DNA of 64,000 bases, from positions 1-64,000 of the forward strand of contig JACYMF010000012.1 in NCBI GenBank assembly GCA_015272165.1, given 5' to 3'. The stretch is from Cyanobacterium sp. T60_A2020_053. Lineage in GTDB: Bacteria; Cyanobacteriota; Cyanobacteriia; Cyanobacteriales; Cyanobacteriaceae. Positions 26,732-33,633 of the stretch are shown one piece after another. Made by a program: the position numbers and the translations under genes. The notes beneath the pieces are model-generated. The model worked only from the letters and a program-made list of their open reading frames with translations, did not search any database and was not told the origin of the DNA. Positions within the stretch are counted from its first letter, which is position 1. Every line of letters begins with the position of its first letter.

Positions 26732-27114
26732 TTGAAGAAGTCAAAAATCTTTTAATTAAAGCTGAACAAAGTTTAGAAGCATCGAAACTACTATTAGATG
26801 CAAATTATCCTGACTTTGCAGTTACGAGGGCTTATTACACAATGTTTTATGTTGCTTCTGCTTTTTTACTAGCAGAAAAAAATATGACGTTTTCTAAGCA
26901 TTCCGCTGTTATTTCTGCCTTTGGACGAGAATTTGCTAAAACAGGTTTAATTCCTCGAAAATATCACCAATTTCTCAAACAAGCTCAAGATTTAAGACAT
27001 TTGGGAGATTATGGAGATGTTAATGTTATTCAACAACCAGAAGCCATAATACAAATACAAAACGCTGAAGATTTTTTATCATTTACAATTAACTATTTTC
27101 TTAGTAAAAGTTAG
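26728..27114 (+). CDS. hepT: HEPN-domain toxin
   Basis: 128 aa, four-helix HEPN protein paired with the preceding MNT gene. The region ALLLAEKN-type FLLAEKNMTFSKHSAVISA and the tail QDLRHLGDYGD follow the HEPN pattern. The usual catalytic R-x4-6-H is less clear: the sequence offers RKYHQ and RHLGDY, so this may be the divergent COG1895-like branch rather than the HepT branch with RxxxxH. Ends six bases before an AGCGCCC motif. RNase activity is inferred from the family only. Confidence 0.78.
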   Translation: MIEEVKNLLIKAEQSLEASKLLLDANYPDFAVTRAYYTMFYVASAFLLAEKNMTFSKHSAVISAFGREFAKTGLIPRKYHQFLKQAQDLRHLGDYGDVNVIQQPEAIIQIQNAEDFLSFTINYFLSKS

Positions 27115-27120
27115 TGATAA

Positions 27121-27155
27121 AGCGCCCTCCACCTCAAACCGTGCGCCCTTCACCA
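27121..27155. repeat. motif pair between two toxin-antitoxin cassettes
   Basis: AGCGCCCTCCACC at 27121-27133 and a variant TGCGCCCTTCACC at 27142-27154, both in the same orientation, fill most of the gap between the MNT-HEPN pair and the HicBA pair. Confidence 0.8.
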
Positions 27156-27224
27156 CAACCCAGCCTTCTGTTGAATATGTTACGATAATTGGGGTATTCG
27201 GCATAAACGCAAATGAGAATATAG

Positions 27225-27467
27225 ATGAAAAAACTAATCAAACTAACCATTGAAAAATTAGTGGAAAAAGAAGAAGAATACTTCATTGCCACCAGTGAAG
27301 ATTTACAAGGATTAGTCGCAGAAGGAAAAACTATACCAGAAGTCATTGAAATTGCACAGGATGTGGCGAAAATTCTCTGGGAATTAGAAAAAGAAAATAA
27401 CTATATTCAGTCAAATATTTCAGATTTTCCCTCTACGTTTGAATATCCTTTAATTTTGGAGGTTTGA
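27225..27467 (+). CDS. HicB-like (DUF1902-type) antitoxin
   Basis: 80 aa. The N-terminal half forms a partial RNase-H-like HicB fold: LTIEKLVEKEEEYFIATSED, then LQGLVAEGKTIPEVIEIAQD. The C-terminal half is short and has no evident ribbon-helix-helix, as in DUF1902 members. It precedes the HicA-like toxin with the stop and next start sharing one base (TGATG), so they are coupled. Identification by the GLVAEGKT pattern and its partner. Confidence 0.8.
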   Translation: MKKLIKLTIEKLVEKEEEYFIATSEDLQGLVAEGKTIPEVIEIAQDVAKILWELEKENNYIQSNISDFPSTFEYPLILEV

Positions 27468-27688
27468 TGGGTAGATTATCTGGTTTCTCTTACTTACAAG
27501 TAGCTAAAAAAATGAAAAAACTAGGATTTCAGTTTTATAGAAGCGCAAAAGGAGATCATGAAATCTGGTTTAATGCAGACACAAAACAAAAAACGGTTAT
27601 TCCTCATCATCGAGAATTAAAAGAAGGTACTTTAAGAAACATATTAAAACAGGCAAGTATTGATATTGATCAATTTCTTAATAGTTAA
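27467..27688 (+). CDS. hicA: HicA-like mRNA interferase toxin
   Basis: 73 aa, dsRNA-binding-like HicA fold. The motif GFQFYRSAKGDHEIWFN contains the His (GDHEIW) aligned with the catalytic histidine of HicA. Further on are KTVIPHHRELKEGTLRNILK, with the typical PxHxxELxxGTLxxILKQ pattern. The ATG at 27467 has GGAGG six to ten bases upstream inside the antitoxin gene; a TTG one codon earlier is rejected. Expected to cleave mRNA when free of the antitoxin. Confidence 0.88.
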   Translation: MGRLSGFSYLQVAKKMKKLGFQFYRSAKGDHEIWFNADTKQKTVIPHHRELKEGTLRNILKQASIDIDQFLNS

Positions 27689-27727
27689 CCCATAGAGTAT
27701 TAATAATATGTTTTTTTGAGAAAACCC

Positions 27728-27740
27728 AGCGCCCTCCACC
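27728..27740. repeat. motif between HicBA and PIN cassettes
   Basis: AGCGCCCTCCACC, identical to the copy at 27121, lies in the 77-base gap between the convergent hicA and PIN genes. Confidence 0.8.
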
Positions 27741-27765
27741 ATAAACCACTCTCGGTGGTTTAATT

Positions 27766-28191
27766 TTAATTAAAAGGATTAATAATTGTTAGTTTTTTCT
27801 CTATCGTTAATTTGTGTTGCATATCTTCTGAATAGAAAATATTTACATCAGCAAATAAAGCGGATGCAATAATTAAACTATCCCAAAATGAAAAGCAATA
27901 TTTCCCTCTGACATTAGAAGCTAATTCATAGATATTTTGATTAAACTGTATAATTTGATAACGATTATAAAAAGAGTTAATTAAATTTAAGATACTACTT
28001 TCATCTAGTTTGTGTTTTTTAAATAGATTAAATGATACTTCATTAACCACTTGTGTACTAATTACTATTTCCTTTTCTTGGATAAGTTGTTTCGCTAAAA
28101 TTCTTTTATTTTCTTCTTTATCATTGGTAGAAAAAGCATAAAGCCAAATATTAGAATCAACAAAACAAAGAGATGTGTTATTCTCTGTCAT
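27766..28191 (-). CDS. PIN-domain toxin (VapC-like)
   Basis: 141 aa. Acidic residues of the PIN nuclease site are visible: FVDSNIWLYAF (Asp11), VVNEVSFNL (Glu in the second motif), SFWDSLIIASALFA and YSEDMQ near the C-terminus. This order matches VapC-type toxins, which cleave tRNA or rRNA. Its start overlaps the antitoxin stop by 14 bases. The gene converges on hicA across a short gap holding the dispersed motif. Target unknown. Confidence 0.85.
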   Translation of the reverse strand: MTENNTSLCFVDSNIWLYAFSTNDKEENKRILAKQLIQEKEIVISTQVVNEVSFNLFKKHKLDESSILNLINSFYNRYQIIQFNQNIYELASNVRGKYCFSFWDSLIIASALFADVNIFYSEDMQHKLTIEKKLTIINPFN

Positions 28192-28375
28192 AAATTTGAT
28201 CTCGTGTCATAAATTGTAAATTATCTACTGCTAAAGGATTCTCTAATAAATGATTAATCATATCAAATTTTAATTTCTTTTCATCTGATTTATTTTTAGC
28301 TTTTAATGCTGATATAATTTCCTCAATATATTTAATTTGTTCAGGTTTTAACTCAGATATATTAATAGTTTTCAT
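28178..28375 (-). CDS. antitoxin of the PIN pair
   Basis: 65 aa from the ATG at 28375; a longer frame to 28420 adds a Lys-rich, non-conserved stretch and is rejected. The protein begins MKTINISELKPEQIKYIEEI and has a basic middle followed by ENPLAVDNLQFMTRDQIYDR. The C-terminal part likely wraps the toxin, the N-terminus binds DNA. I do not recognise the DNA-binding family with certainty. Position and 14-base overlap with the PIN gene support the role. Confidence 0.68.
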   Translation of the reverse strand: MKTINISELKPEQIKYIEEIISALKAKNKSDEKKLKFDMINHLLENPLAVDNLQFMTRDQIYDRE

Positions 28376-28438
28376 CGTCGTTAACTTTTTAGATAATTTG
28401 TACTTTAAATTATAAATCAATTTCTCATTGTTAAAACC

Positions 28439-28476
28439 CAGCGCCCTCCGCCATATTTTACTCCCCTCTCCTGTGG
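28439..28476. repeat. 38-bp direct repeat, right copy
   Basis: Matches 26214-26251 at 36 of 38 positions. It continues directly into a hairpin module of the GTGGGAGAGGGGTTGGGG type (to about 28498). Confidence 0.85.
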
Positions 28477-28502
28477 GAGAGGGGTTGGGGGTGAGGGTAT
28501 CG

Positions 28503-28560
28503 CCGTGTAATGAATTTCACGGCTACCGTGATGCCGTTTAATAAATTAAACTCTTGAGGA
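28503..28560. repeat. degraded piece of the three-hairpin element
   Basis: CCGTGTAATGAATTTCACGG followed by TTTAATAAATTAAACT is recognisable as two mutated hairpins of the element found at 37.2, 41.8, 51.1, 61.9 and 63.4 kb. Confidence 0.5.
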
Positions 28561-28599
28561 AAAGCACCTCTTCACTGTTTTACTTTTTAGTTAAATTTT

Positions 28600-28881
28600 T
28601 TATAAAAAAATTGCTTCTTTTAATACTTGATTTTTGATTATTTCATGAAGATTATGAGGTTTTACTATATCAACTTTTATTCCTAAATAATCCTCTAATT
28701 CTTGCTTTAAGGCAATGGTATTTAAAAGGCTTTTTCCTTTGATTATATCCATTAATAAGTCTAAATCACTATTTTTTGTTGCTTCTTTTCTTGCATAAGA
28801 GCCAAATATTCTCACATTATAACCTTCATATTTAGCACAAATTTTTAATATTGTTTGTTTTTTCTCACTATCTAATATCAT
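28600..28881 (-). CDS. solitary MNT-domain nucleotidyltransferase
   Basis: 93 aa. The motif IFGSYARKEATKNSDLDLLM (near 25-44) has GS and the two Asp of minimal nucleotidyltransferases; the C-terminal part LGIKVDIVKPHNLHEIIKNQ, with the third acidic residue, is typical of MntA antitoxins. No HEPN gene is adjacent on either side, so it may be an orphan antitoxin or the survivor of a degraded pair. It lies just outside the right direct repeat. Confidence 0.78.
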   Translation of the reverse strand: MILDSEKKQTILKICAKYEGYNVRIFGSYARKEATKNSDLDLLMDIIKGKSLLNTIALKQELEDYLGIKVDIVKPHNLHEIIKNQVLKEAIFL

Positions 28882-28981
28882 TGTTTTTAATATTTGTTAG
28901 TTGCTGCAATCTATCTTATTTTAATTCATTACACGGTTGGTAAGGTTGTGTTTTCAATATTTTTTGAAAATGATCAATCTG

Positions 28982-30523
28982 TTACAAATCATATAATATA
29001 AATAATAAAATAATAGAAGGAATTAACCAAATAAAAAATTCAATTATTTTGAATCTTAATTTTTTATCTCTAAAGAGAATATAACGATAAATATAATTAA
29101 GTAAATATGGTAGTATTATTACGCAAAAAATATCAAAGAATGATGTTGAATTATAATAATCTGATTCCTTTAAAAATAAATTATCATCAGCAGCTAAAAA
29201 AATTAACCCAATCATGTGAAAATTAAACAAAGGTAAATTAGCAATTATTGGAAAAATAACAAGCACTTCATTAATATTGAAAAAAGTAATAAAAATTACC
29301 CACCATATCATCATCCAAGCAAAACAATAGAACATTTCCTTTCGGAAAATATTAAATTTTTTCAACCTAAAATTATCAGTATTTACAATTATCTTTTGGA
29401 TAATATTAATATCTTTATCTCTCAAAATTTCCTTCTGCTGAAAAATGCTCGAATTTGCCTGAATTCTTGTTAAAACCCTTTGTTTCGCAGTGGACTTTAT
29501 TCCCGATGGTAACTCAAATATATCAATGCCTAAACTATTTTTACGCGCGCACCAAGAACAAATCTGATCCTGCGCATAATGAATATGACTATCCACTTGA
29601 CTACAAATCTTTAAATCATTCACCGCCTGACTAAGCGCATAATACCAATCTTGCGCGCTTGGACGTGCCGAAGGATTACCATGTCCATCATTAAAACACC
29701 TCAGAAAACAGTTTCTCAGCAAAGGATGAATTATACTTAAAGGCATAGTATTTGGGCTATGGCTTAAAAAATTTTGGTTTCCTTCCAACCAAATACCCCG
29801 TTTAATTAATTCGTTCATATCTGGTTTATCTCCCGATTGCCAAATACCTGAACCAAAAGGATGATAACTAAACAATAATTGATAGATTAACACCCCTAAA
29901 CGGAAGTTATCATGGGCGTAATTTTGTTCTGCTTGATGGAAGTCTTCACCGATTAACTCTGGGGGTGTATAGCCTTCTGTGCCTACCACACAGCGATAAA
30001 TTTCTCCAGTTTGAGGATTTTTGACTTGAAAGGAATCCACATCAATAAAAGTGGGTAAGGCTTGGCTATTAACGAGGATATTTTGCGGTTTGATGTCACC
30101 GATAACATAACCTTCTTGATGAATTACCGCCACGATGGAGGAGATATTGAGGGCGAGATAATGGAGAAAGTGCCAATCAATTTCTAATTTTTTGAGTTTG
30201 CGCCGTTTGGGGTTATAAATATCAATCAATTCCACTGTATCTTTAATGTGATACATCAAAAAACCGACTAATTGTCCTTTATTGTCTTTAATCAGTGATT
30301 GGGGAAAGGTAAAGGAGTGATGATTTTTAGCTTGATTAGGGTCTTGTGGTTGATGGGCGATCATTACCCCTAATTTAACAAATTTTTCGGCGCTGGGCTG
30401 GTGATAAAGTTTGGCTAACATTCCATTCCAGTTAGTTGTCCAAACTTCACCTTCTCCGCTATGGGCGATTTGCTGTATTAAGTTGATGGTTTGATTGGTA
30501 GTGGCGCAAAATAATACTTTCAT
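28982..30523 (-). CDS. YegI-like protein kinase with C-terminal membrane spans
   Basis: 513 aa. Divergent protein kinase domain, residues 20-310: glycine loop SGEGEVW, Lys38, GDIKPQNIL with catalytic Asp143, and DVDSF (161-165) where classical kinases have DFG. A CxxC pair (CSWC, near 329) suggests a small zinc knuckle. From about residue 400 there are roughly four membrane spans. This is the kinase of the vWA-PP2C-kinase (TerY-P/YegL-YegK-YegI) set, with both partners directly upstream on the same strand. The family acts in stress-linked phosphorylation; targets here unknown. Confidence 0.82.
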   Translation of the reverse strand: MKVLFCATTNQTINLIQQIAHSGEGEVWTTNWNGMLAKLYHQPSAEKFVKLGVMIAHQPQDPNQAKNHHSFTFPQSLIKDNKGQLVGFLMYHIKDTVELIDIYNPKRRKLKKLEIDWHFLHYLALNISSIVAVIHQEGYVIGDIKPQNILVNSQALPTFIDVDSFQVKNPQTGEIYRCVVGTEGYTPPELIGEDFHQAEQNYAHDNFRLGVLIYQLLFSYHPFGSGIWQSGDKPDMNELIKRGIWLEGNQNFLSHSPNTMPLSIIHPLLRNCFLRCFNDGHGNPSARPSAQDWYYALSQAVNDLKICSQVDSHIHYAQDQICSWCARKNSLGIDIFELPSGIKSTAKQRVLTRIQANSSIFQQKEILRDKDINIIQKIIVNTDNFRLKKFNIFRKEMFYCFAWMMIWWVIFITFFNINEVLVIFPIIANLPLFNFHMIGLIFLAADDNLFLKESDYYNSTSFFDIFCVIILPYLLNYIYRYILFRDKKLRFKIIEFFIWLIPSIILLFILYDL

Positions 30524-30559
30524 CTTTTTCTGGTGTGTTGTAAAAAATTGATGCCCCCT

Positions 30560-30663
30560 AAACCCCTCCTAACCTCCCCTTACAAAGGGGAGGAATAAGA
30601 AAAGAATTGTTTGTTTCTTCCTGTTTACCCTCACCCCCAACCCCTCTCCCACAGGAGAGGGGA
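30560..30663. repeat. CCCCTCTCC hairpin module between kinase and phosphatase genes
   Basis: Contains CCTCACCCCCAACCCCTCTC followed by CCACAGGAGAGGGG. CCCCTCTCC and GGAGAGGGG can pair. A related but different module (CCCCCTAAACCCCTCCTAACC) lies just before it. Confidence 0.75.
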
Positions 30664-30678
30664 GAAAAAAGGGGAGAA

Positions 30679-31455
30679 TTATTCTTCTTCAAGAAGTGCA
30701 AGTAATAAGGTTTTGTCATCGGTGGTGCGCGCGTTTAAGCGCTCGGAGTTGAGAAAGTCTTGAATATAATTATCTTGATCTGTTTCTGTGGTTTCTCGCA
30801 AATATTCTTCTAAGGGATTAAAGAAAGGGAGAAAGGGTTGTTTATTTTTGTATTGAATGGCGACTTTTTCTAAGCCATCGGTCGATGCACAGAGAAAATA
30901 TGGTTTAGTTTCTAATATTTTAACCTGCATTTCTGCCACAGCATTACTTGAGGTTACAAAAGTAGTTTCGTTAATATATTCCCCTTTATCGGCATCAAAG
31001 ATAAGATTAAGATCACCGTCTGAGGTTTTGTAAACCATAAAACCATCACCGATTTGCATAGCGAGAAGCCATTGGGGAGTGGCTACAAATACCATCAATG
31101 TACAAGCTAAATCTTGATCACTACAGTTTAAATCTTCTGCTTTTTTGTCAATATTAATCAATATTTCATTTAATAAGTTGATAAAATGATCTTTGGCTTG
31201 TGGTAGTTTTGGTGGGTGAGAATTACCATTTAAGCCTTTTTGCTGACATAGTTTACGAAAGTAAGATAAAGCAGTTTCTACGGCAACTCCAGCGCCCTCC
31301 GCCGAGTGAAGAGCGCTACCTGCGCCATCCGCCACCGCACCGACTATGACATCAGAAGTTAATAATGCAAAATTACTATAATCTTGACAAGGTTGCTGGG
31401 TGTGGTGATGGGCGCTACCGATGGCACAATGGGCAATAGCTTTCCATTTTTTCAT
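30679..31455 (-). CDS. PP2C-type protein phosphatase
   Basis: 258 aa, PPM-family phosphatase of the YegK type. Metal-binding Asp residues: QDYS (Asp25), VADGAGSA (Asp43), QIGDGFMVY in the middle and DDKTLLLALL near the C-terminus. It is short of N-terminal extensions and has no membrane span. It lies between the vWA and kinase genes and is expected to reverse the kinase's phosphorylation. Start ATG at 31455; the space upstream to the vWA gene is filled with tandem hairpins. Confidence 0.87.
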   Translation of the reverse strand: MKKWKAIAHCAIGSAHHHTQQPCQDYSNFALLTSDVIVGAVADGAGSALHSAEGAGVAVETALSYFRKLCQQKGLNGNSHPPKLPQAKDHFINLLNEILINIDKKAEDLNCSDQDLACTLMVFVATPQWLLAMQIGDGFMVYKTSDGDLNLIFDADKGEYINETTFVTSSNAVAEMQVKILETKPYFLCASTDGLEKVAIQYKNKQPFLPFFNPLEEYLRETTETDQDNYIQDFLNSERLNARTTDDKTLLLALLEEE

Positions 31456-31493
31456 AGAGATTTTTTATCGTGATGTAAAATTTAATCCAATAG

Positions 31494-31679
31494 CCCCTCT
31501 CCTGTGGGAGAGGGGTTGGGGTGAGGGTAATTTCTCCTGTGGGAGAGGGGTTGGGGTGAGGGTAATTTCTCCTGTGGGAGAGGGGTTGGGGTGAGGGTAA
31601 TTTCTCCTGTGGGAGAGGGGTTGTGGGGTGAGGGTAAAAAAATAGCCCCTCTCCTGTGGGAGAGGGGTTGGGGTGAGGG
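31494..31679. repeat. 35-bp tandem hairpin array inside the vWA-PP2C gap
   Basis: Five copies of a unit with TCTCCTGTGGGAGAGGGG and GTTGGGGTGAGGG. Copies start at 31498, 31533, 31568, 31603 and 31650 (period 35, then 47). The first and last also have CCCC before the unit, giving longer stems. The array begins 39 bases upstream of the phosphatase start and ends two bases from the vWA stop codon. Confidence 0.93.
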
Positions 31680-31681
31680 CA

Positions 31682-32344
31682 TTAAGTAGAAACACTCCCC
31701 CAACCAACGGGAGGTAATGACACAGCCTCGCCAATTTTACCAGTGGAAACGCGCTTCATGGAACTACTCAACCACACAAATAATTCTCTAAAGTCTAACC
31801 CATTAAGCAAGATCGGAGGGCGCTGTGGTACAGCAATTTGTTTTAAAATATTCATATTAGCGCCCTCCACCGCCACCGCAAAAAATGAACAACGTCTTTG
31901 AGATTCTGCTTCATGGAGTCTCTTAACCACAAATTGCCAATCATCCGTAGGCGCACCATCGGTAATCAGAAAAATCCAAGGACGATAATAAGCGATACCA
32001 TTATCCTTGTAAGTTACTTTCCTTTCCTCTAATAAATCTAAGGCTTTATCGATGGCTTCTCCCATGGGAGTGCGCTCACCAGCTTCTAAAACGGGCGGAA
32101 TAAATTCATCAATGGTAGTAAAATCTTGGATTTTTTGCACACCATTACAGCCAAAAGTAATGATAGCTAATTCAATGCTGAGGGTTGCCTGAGTGTCTTT
32201 TAAAACGTCCTGTTTAAAAGTGTTAATACCCCTATTTAACTCTTGTATCGGTTGCCCAGACATCGATCCTGACGTGTCTAAGAGCAGAATTACGGGGCAA
32301 CGGTTTTCGGGGTTATCGGCAAATTCTGGTAATCCTATGGGCAT
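31682..32344 (-). CDS. vWA-domain protein of the TerY type
   Basis: 220 aa, a stand-alone von Willebrand A domain. The MIDAS metal site is complete: DTSGSMSG (23-30), Thr92 in ERTPMGEA and ITDGAP (127-132). It starts MPIGLPEFADNPENRCPVIL, like E. coli YegL and TerY proteins. First gene of the vWA-PP2C-kinase unit. In the Ter-associated systems described by comparative genomics this protein is thought to organise metal- or stress-dependent complexes. No terC/terD genes are in this window. Confidence 0.87.
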   Translation of the reverse strand: MPIGLPEFADNPENRCPVILLLDTSGSMSGQPIQELNRGINTFKQDVLKDTQATLSIELAIITFGCNGVQKIQDFTTIDEFIPPVLEAGERTPMGEAIDKALDLLEERKVTYKDNGIAYYRPWIFLITDGAPTDDWQFVVKRLHEAESQRRCSFFAVAVEGANMNILKQIAVPQRPPILLNGLDFRELFVWLSSSMKRVSTGKIGEAVSLPPVGWGSVST

Positions 32345-32428
32345 AGCTCAAAATAGTAAAAATTTATGCTCTATTTTAGCATTGAGTATTAGAGCTTTTT
32401 TATATTTATTACTTGATTGGAGGGCGCT

Positions 32429-32974
32429 TTATAAAGTCGCTGTAGGGAAAAGAAAGCGCGCTAATGCTAACAATAAAGCTATGACAATTCCACCGCCAAT
32501 AGCGCGCGCAATAAATTCTAAATTTGATAGTCTTTTATCTAATCCTTCAAACTTATCTTTAAGACTGGTTTCTGCATTATCAAATTGAGTACCTACATTA
32601 TCAAATTTAGTGTCCACATTGGCAAATTTGGTGTCCACATTGGCAAATTTAGTATTCATTTTTTCTTCTAAACTGGCAAAACGAGTATTAATATTTTCTT
32701 CTAAACTGGCAAAGCGATTATTAATACTTGCCTCCATACTGACAAAGCGATTATTAATACTTGCTTCCAAACTGCCAAAGCGATTATTAACACTTGTTTC
32801 TAAATTGTTTAATCTTTCATCGAGTTTAGCAACATCTATTTTTACTTGATTAATTTCATGAGATAAATAATCAATTTTATCTTCTACTTTATCAATTTTG
32901 TTTTCTAATTTATCCATCTTAGACTCTAAACGAGTCAAAAAATCAGCGATATTAACTTCAATAGTTTGATTCAT
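32429..32974 (-). CDS. coiled-coil protein with C-terminal membrane anchor (long paralogue)
   Basis: 181 aa. Starts MNQTIEVNIADFLTRLESKM, then a continuous coiled coil, then one C-terminal span (GGGIVIALLLALARFLFP). The coiled coil contains four 11-residue repeats (NNRFxSLEASI type, residues about 63-106) followed by four 7-residue repeats (TKFANVD type, about 107-136). The DNA repeats accordingly with 33- and 21-base periods. It is a paralogue of the next gene, with near-identical ends. It lies 84 bases upstream of the vWA gene on the same strand. Function unknown; tail-anchored topology is inferred. Confidence 0.75.
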   Translation of the reverse strand: MNQTIEVNIADFLTRLESKMDKLENKIDKVEDKIDYLSHEINQVKIDVAKLDERLNNLETSVNNRFGSLEASINNRFVSMEASINNRFASLEENINTRFASLEEKMNTKFANVDTKFANVDTKFDNVGTQFDNAETSLKDKFEGLDKRLSNLEFIARAIGGGIVIALLLALARFLFPTATL

Positions 32975-33035
32975 ATATAATTAACTCCCAATTTTTATTT
33001 TTATCATATCATTTTGGCATGAGGTGAAGGGCGCT

Positions 33036-33299
33036 TTATAACGTTGCTGTAGGGAAAAGGAAGCGCGCTAATGCTAACAATAAAGCTACCACAATTCCAC
33101 CGCCAATAGTACGCGCAATAAATTCTAAATTAGATAGTCTTTTATCTACACCATTAATTTTTTCATCAAGTTTACCAACATCTACTTTTACTTGGTTAAC
33201 TTCATTGGATAAATGGTCTATTTTATCGTCTAATTTATCAATTTTGGACTCCATACGAGCCAAAATATCAGCGATATTAACTTCAATAATTTGATTCAT
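33036..33299 (-). CDS. coiled-coil protein with C-terminal membrane anchor (short paralogue)
   Basis: 87 aa. N-terminal 45 residues (MNQIIEVNIADILARMESKI onward) and the C-terminal 35 (KRLSNLEFIAR, then the GGGIVVALLLALARFLFP span) are almost the same as in the neighbouring 181-aa protein; the 11- and 7-residue repeats are absent. It is probably the ancestral form of a tandem duplication, and the long copy expanded by repeat slippage. First gene of a co-directional run leading into the vWA-PP2C-kinase unit. Confidence 0.73.
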   Translation of the reverse strand: MNQIIEVNIADILARMESKIDKLDDKIDHLSNEVNQVKVDVGKLDEKINGVDKRLSNLEFIARTIGGGIVVALLLALARFLFPTATL

Positions 33300-33633
33300 A
33301 ATTTATTTCTGCTCATTTTCACTTTCATTAAATCATTTTAACATCAAGCATAAGGAGTCGGGCATTCGTAGGGGTTGAATAAGATTCAACCCTTGCAGAC
33401 TTCAGCCATTAAAATCGCCACTGTTGCAGATGTTTAATAGACATCTCTAAAAAATATTATTTTTTCACCGTATTTCCGACTTCTAACCCGAATCTAGTCG
33501 AAATCTCATATTTAATTTTTTATGGGCAAAATGTCAATGTTGACTATAAAAATAAGGTAGAATAGTGCTATGATAAAAGATTAGTTAATTCTAATTATAG
33601 CCACCCATAACCCAATTCGTTTTCAATACCTTG
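33300..33633. other. intergenic region before rnc
   Basis: Contains a perfect hairpin GGGTTGAATAAGATTCAACCC split as GGGTTGAA/TTCAACCC (33374-33393) and an inverted copy of the AGAGATGTCTA module (33440). No gene seen. The divergent promoters of the coiled-coil genes and rnc must lie here. Confidence 0.5.

Noticed and set aside
31494-31679. CRISPR array
   Set aside because: Repeats are contiguous with no spacers, and no cas genes are in the window.
31465-31734. Minus-strand frames of 73 and 89 codons made of LTPTPLPQE-type repeats
   Set aside because: They are translations of the 35-bp tandem hairpin array, open in several frames because of its composition.
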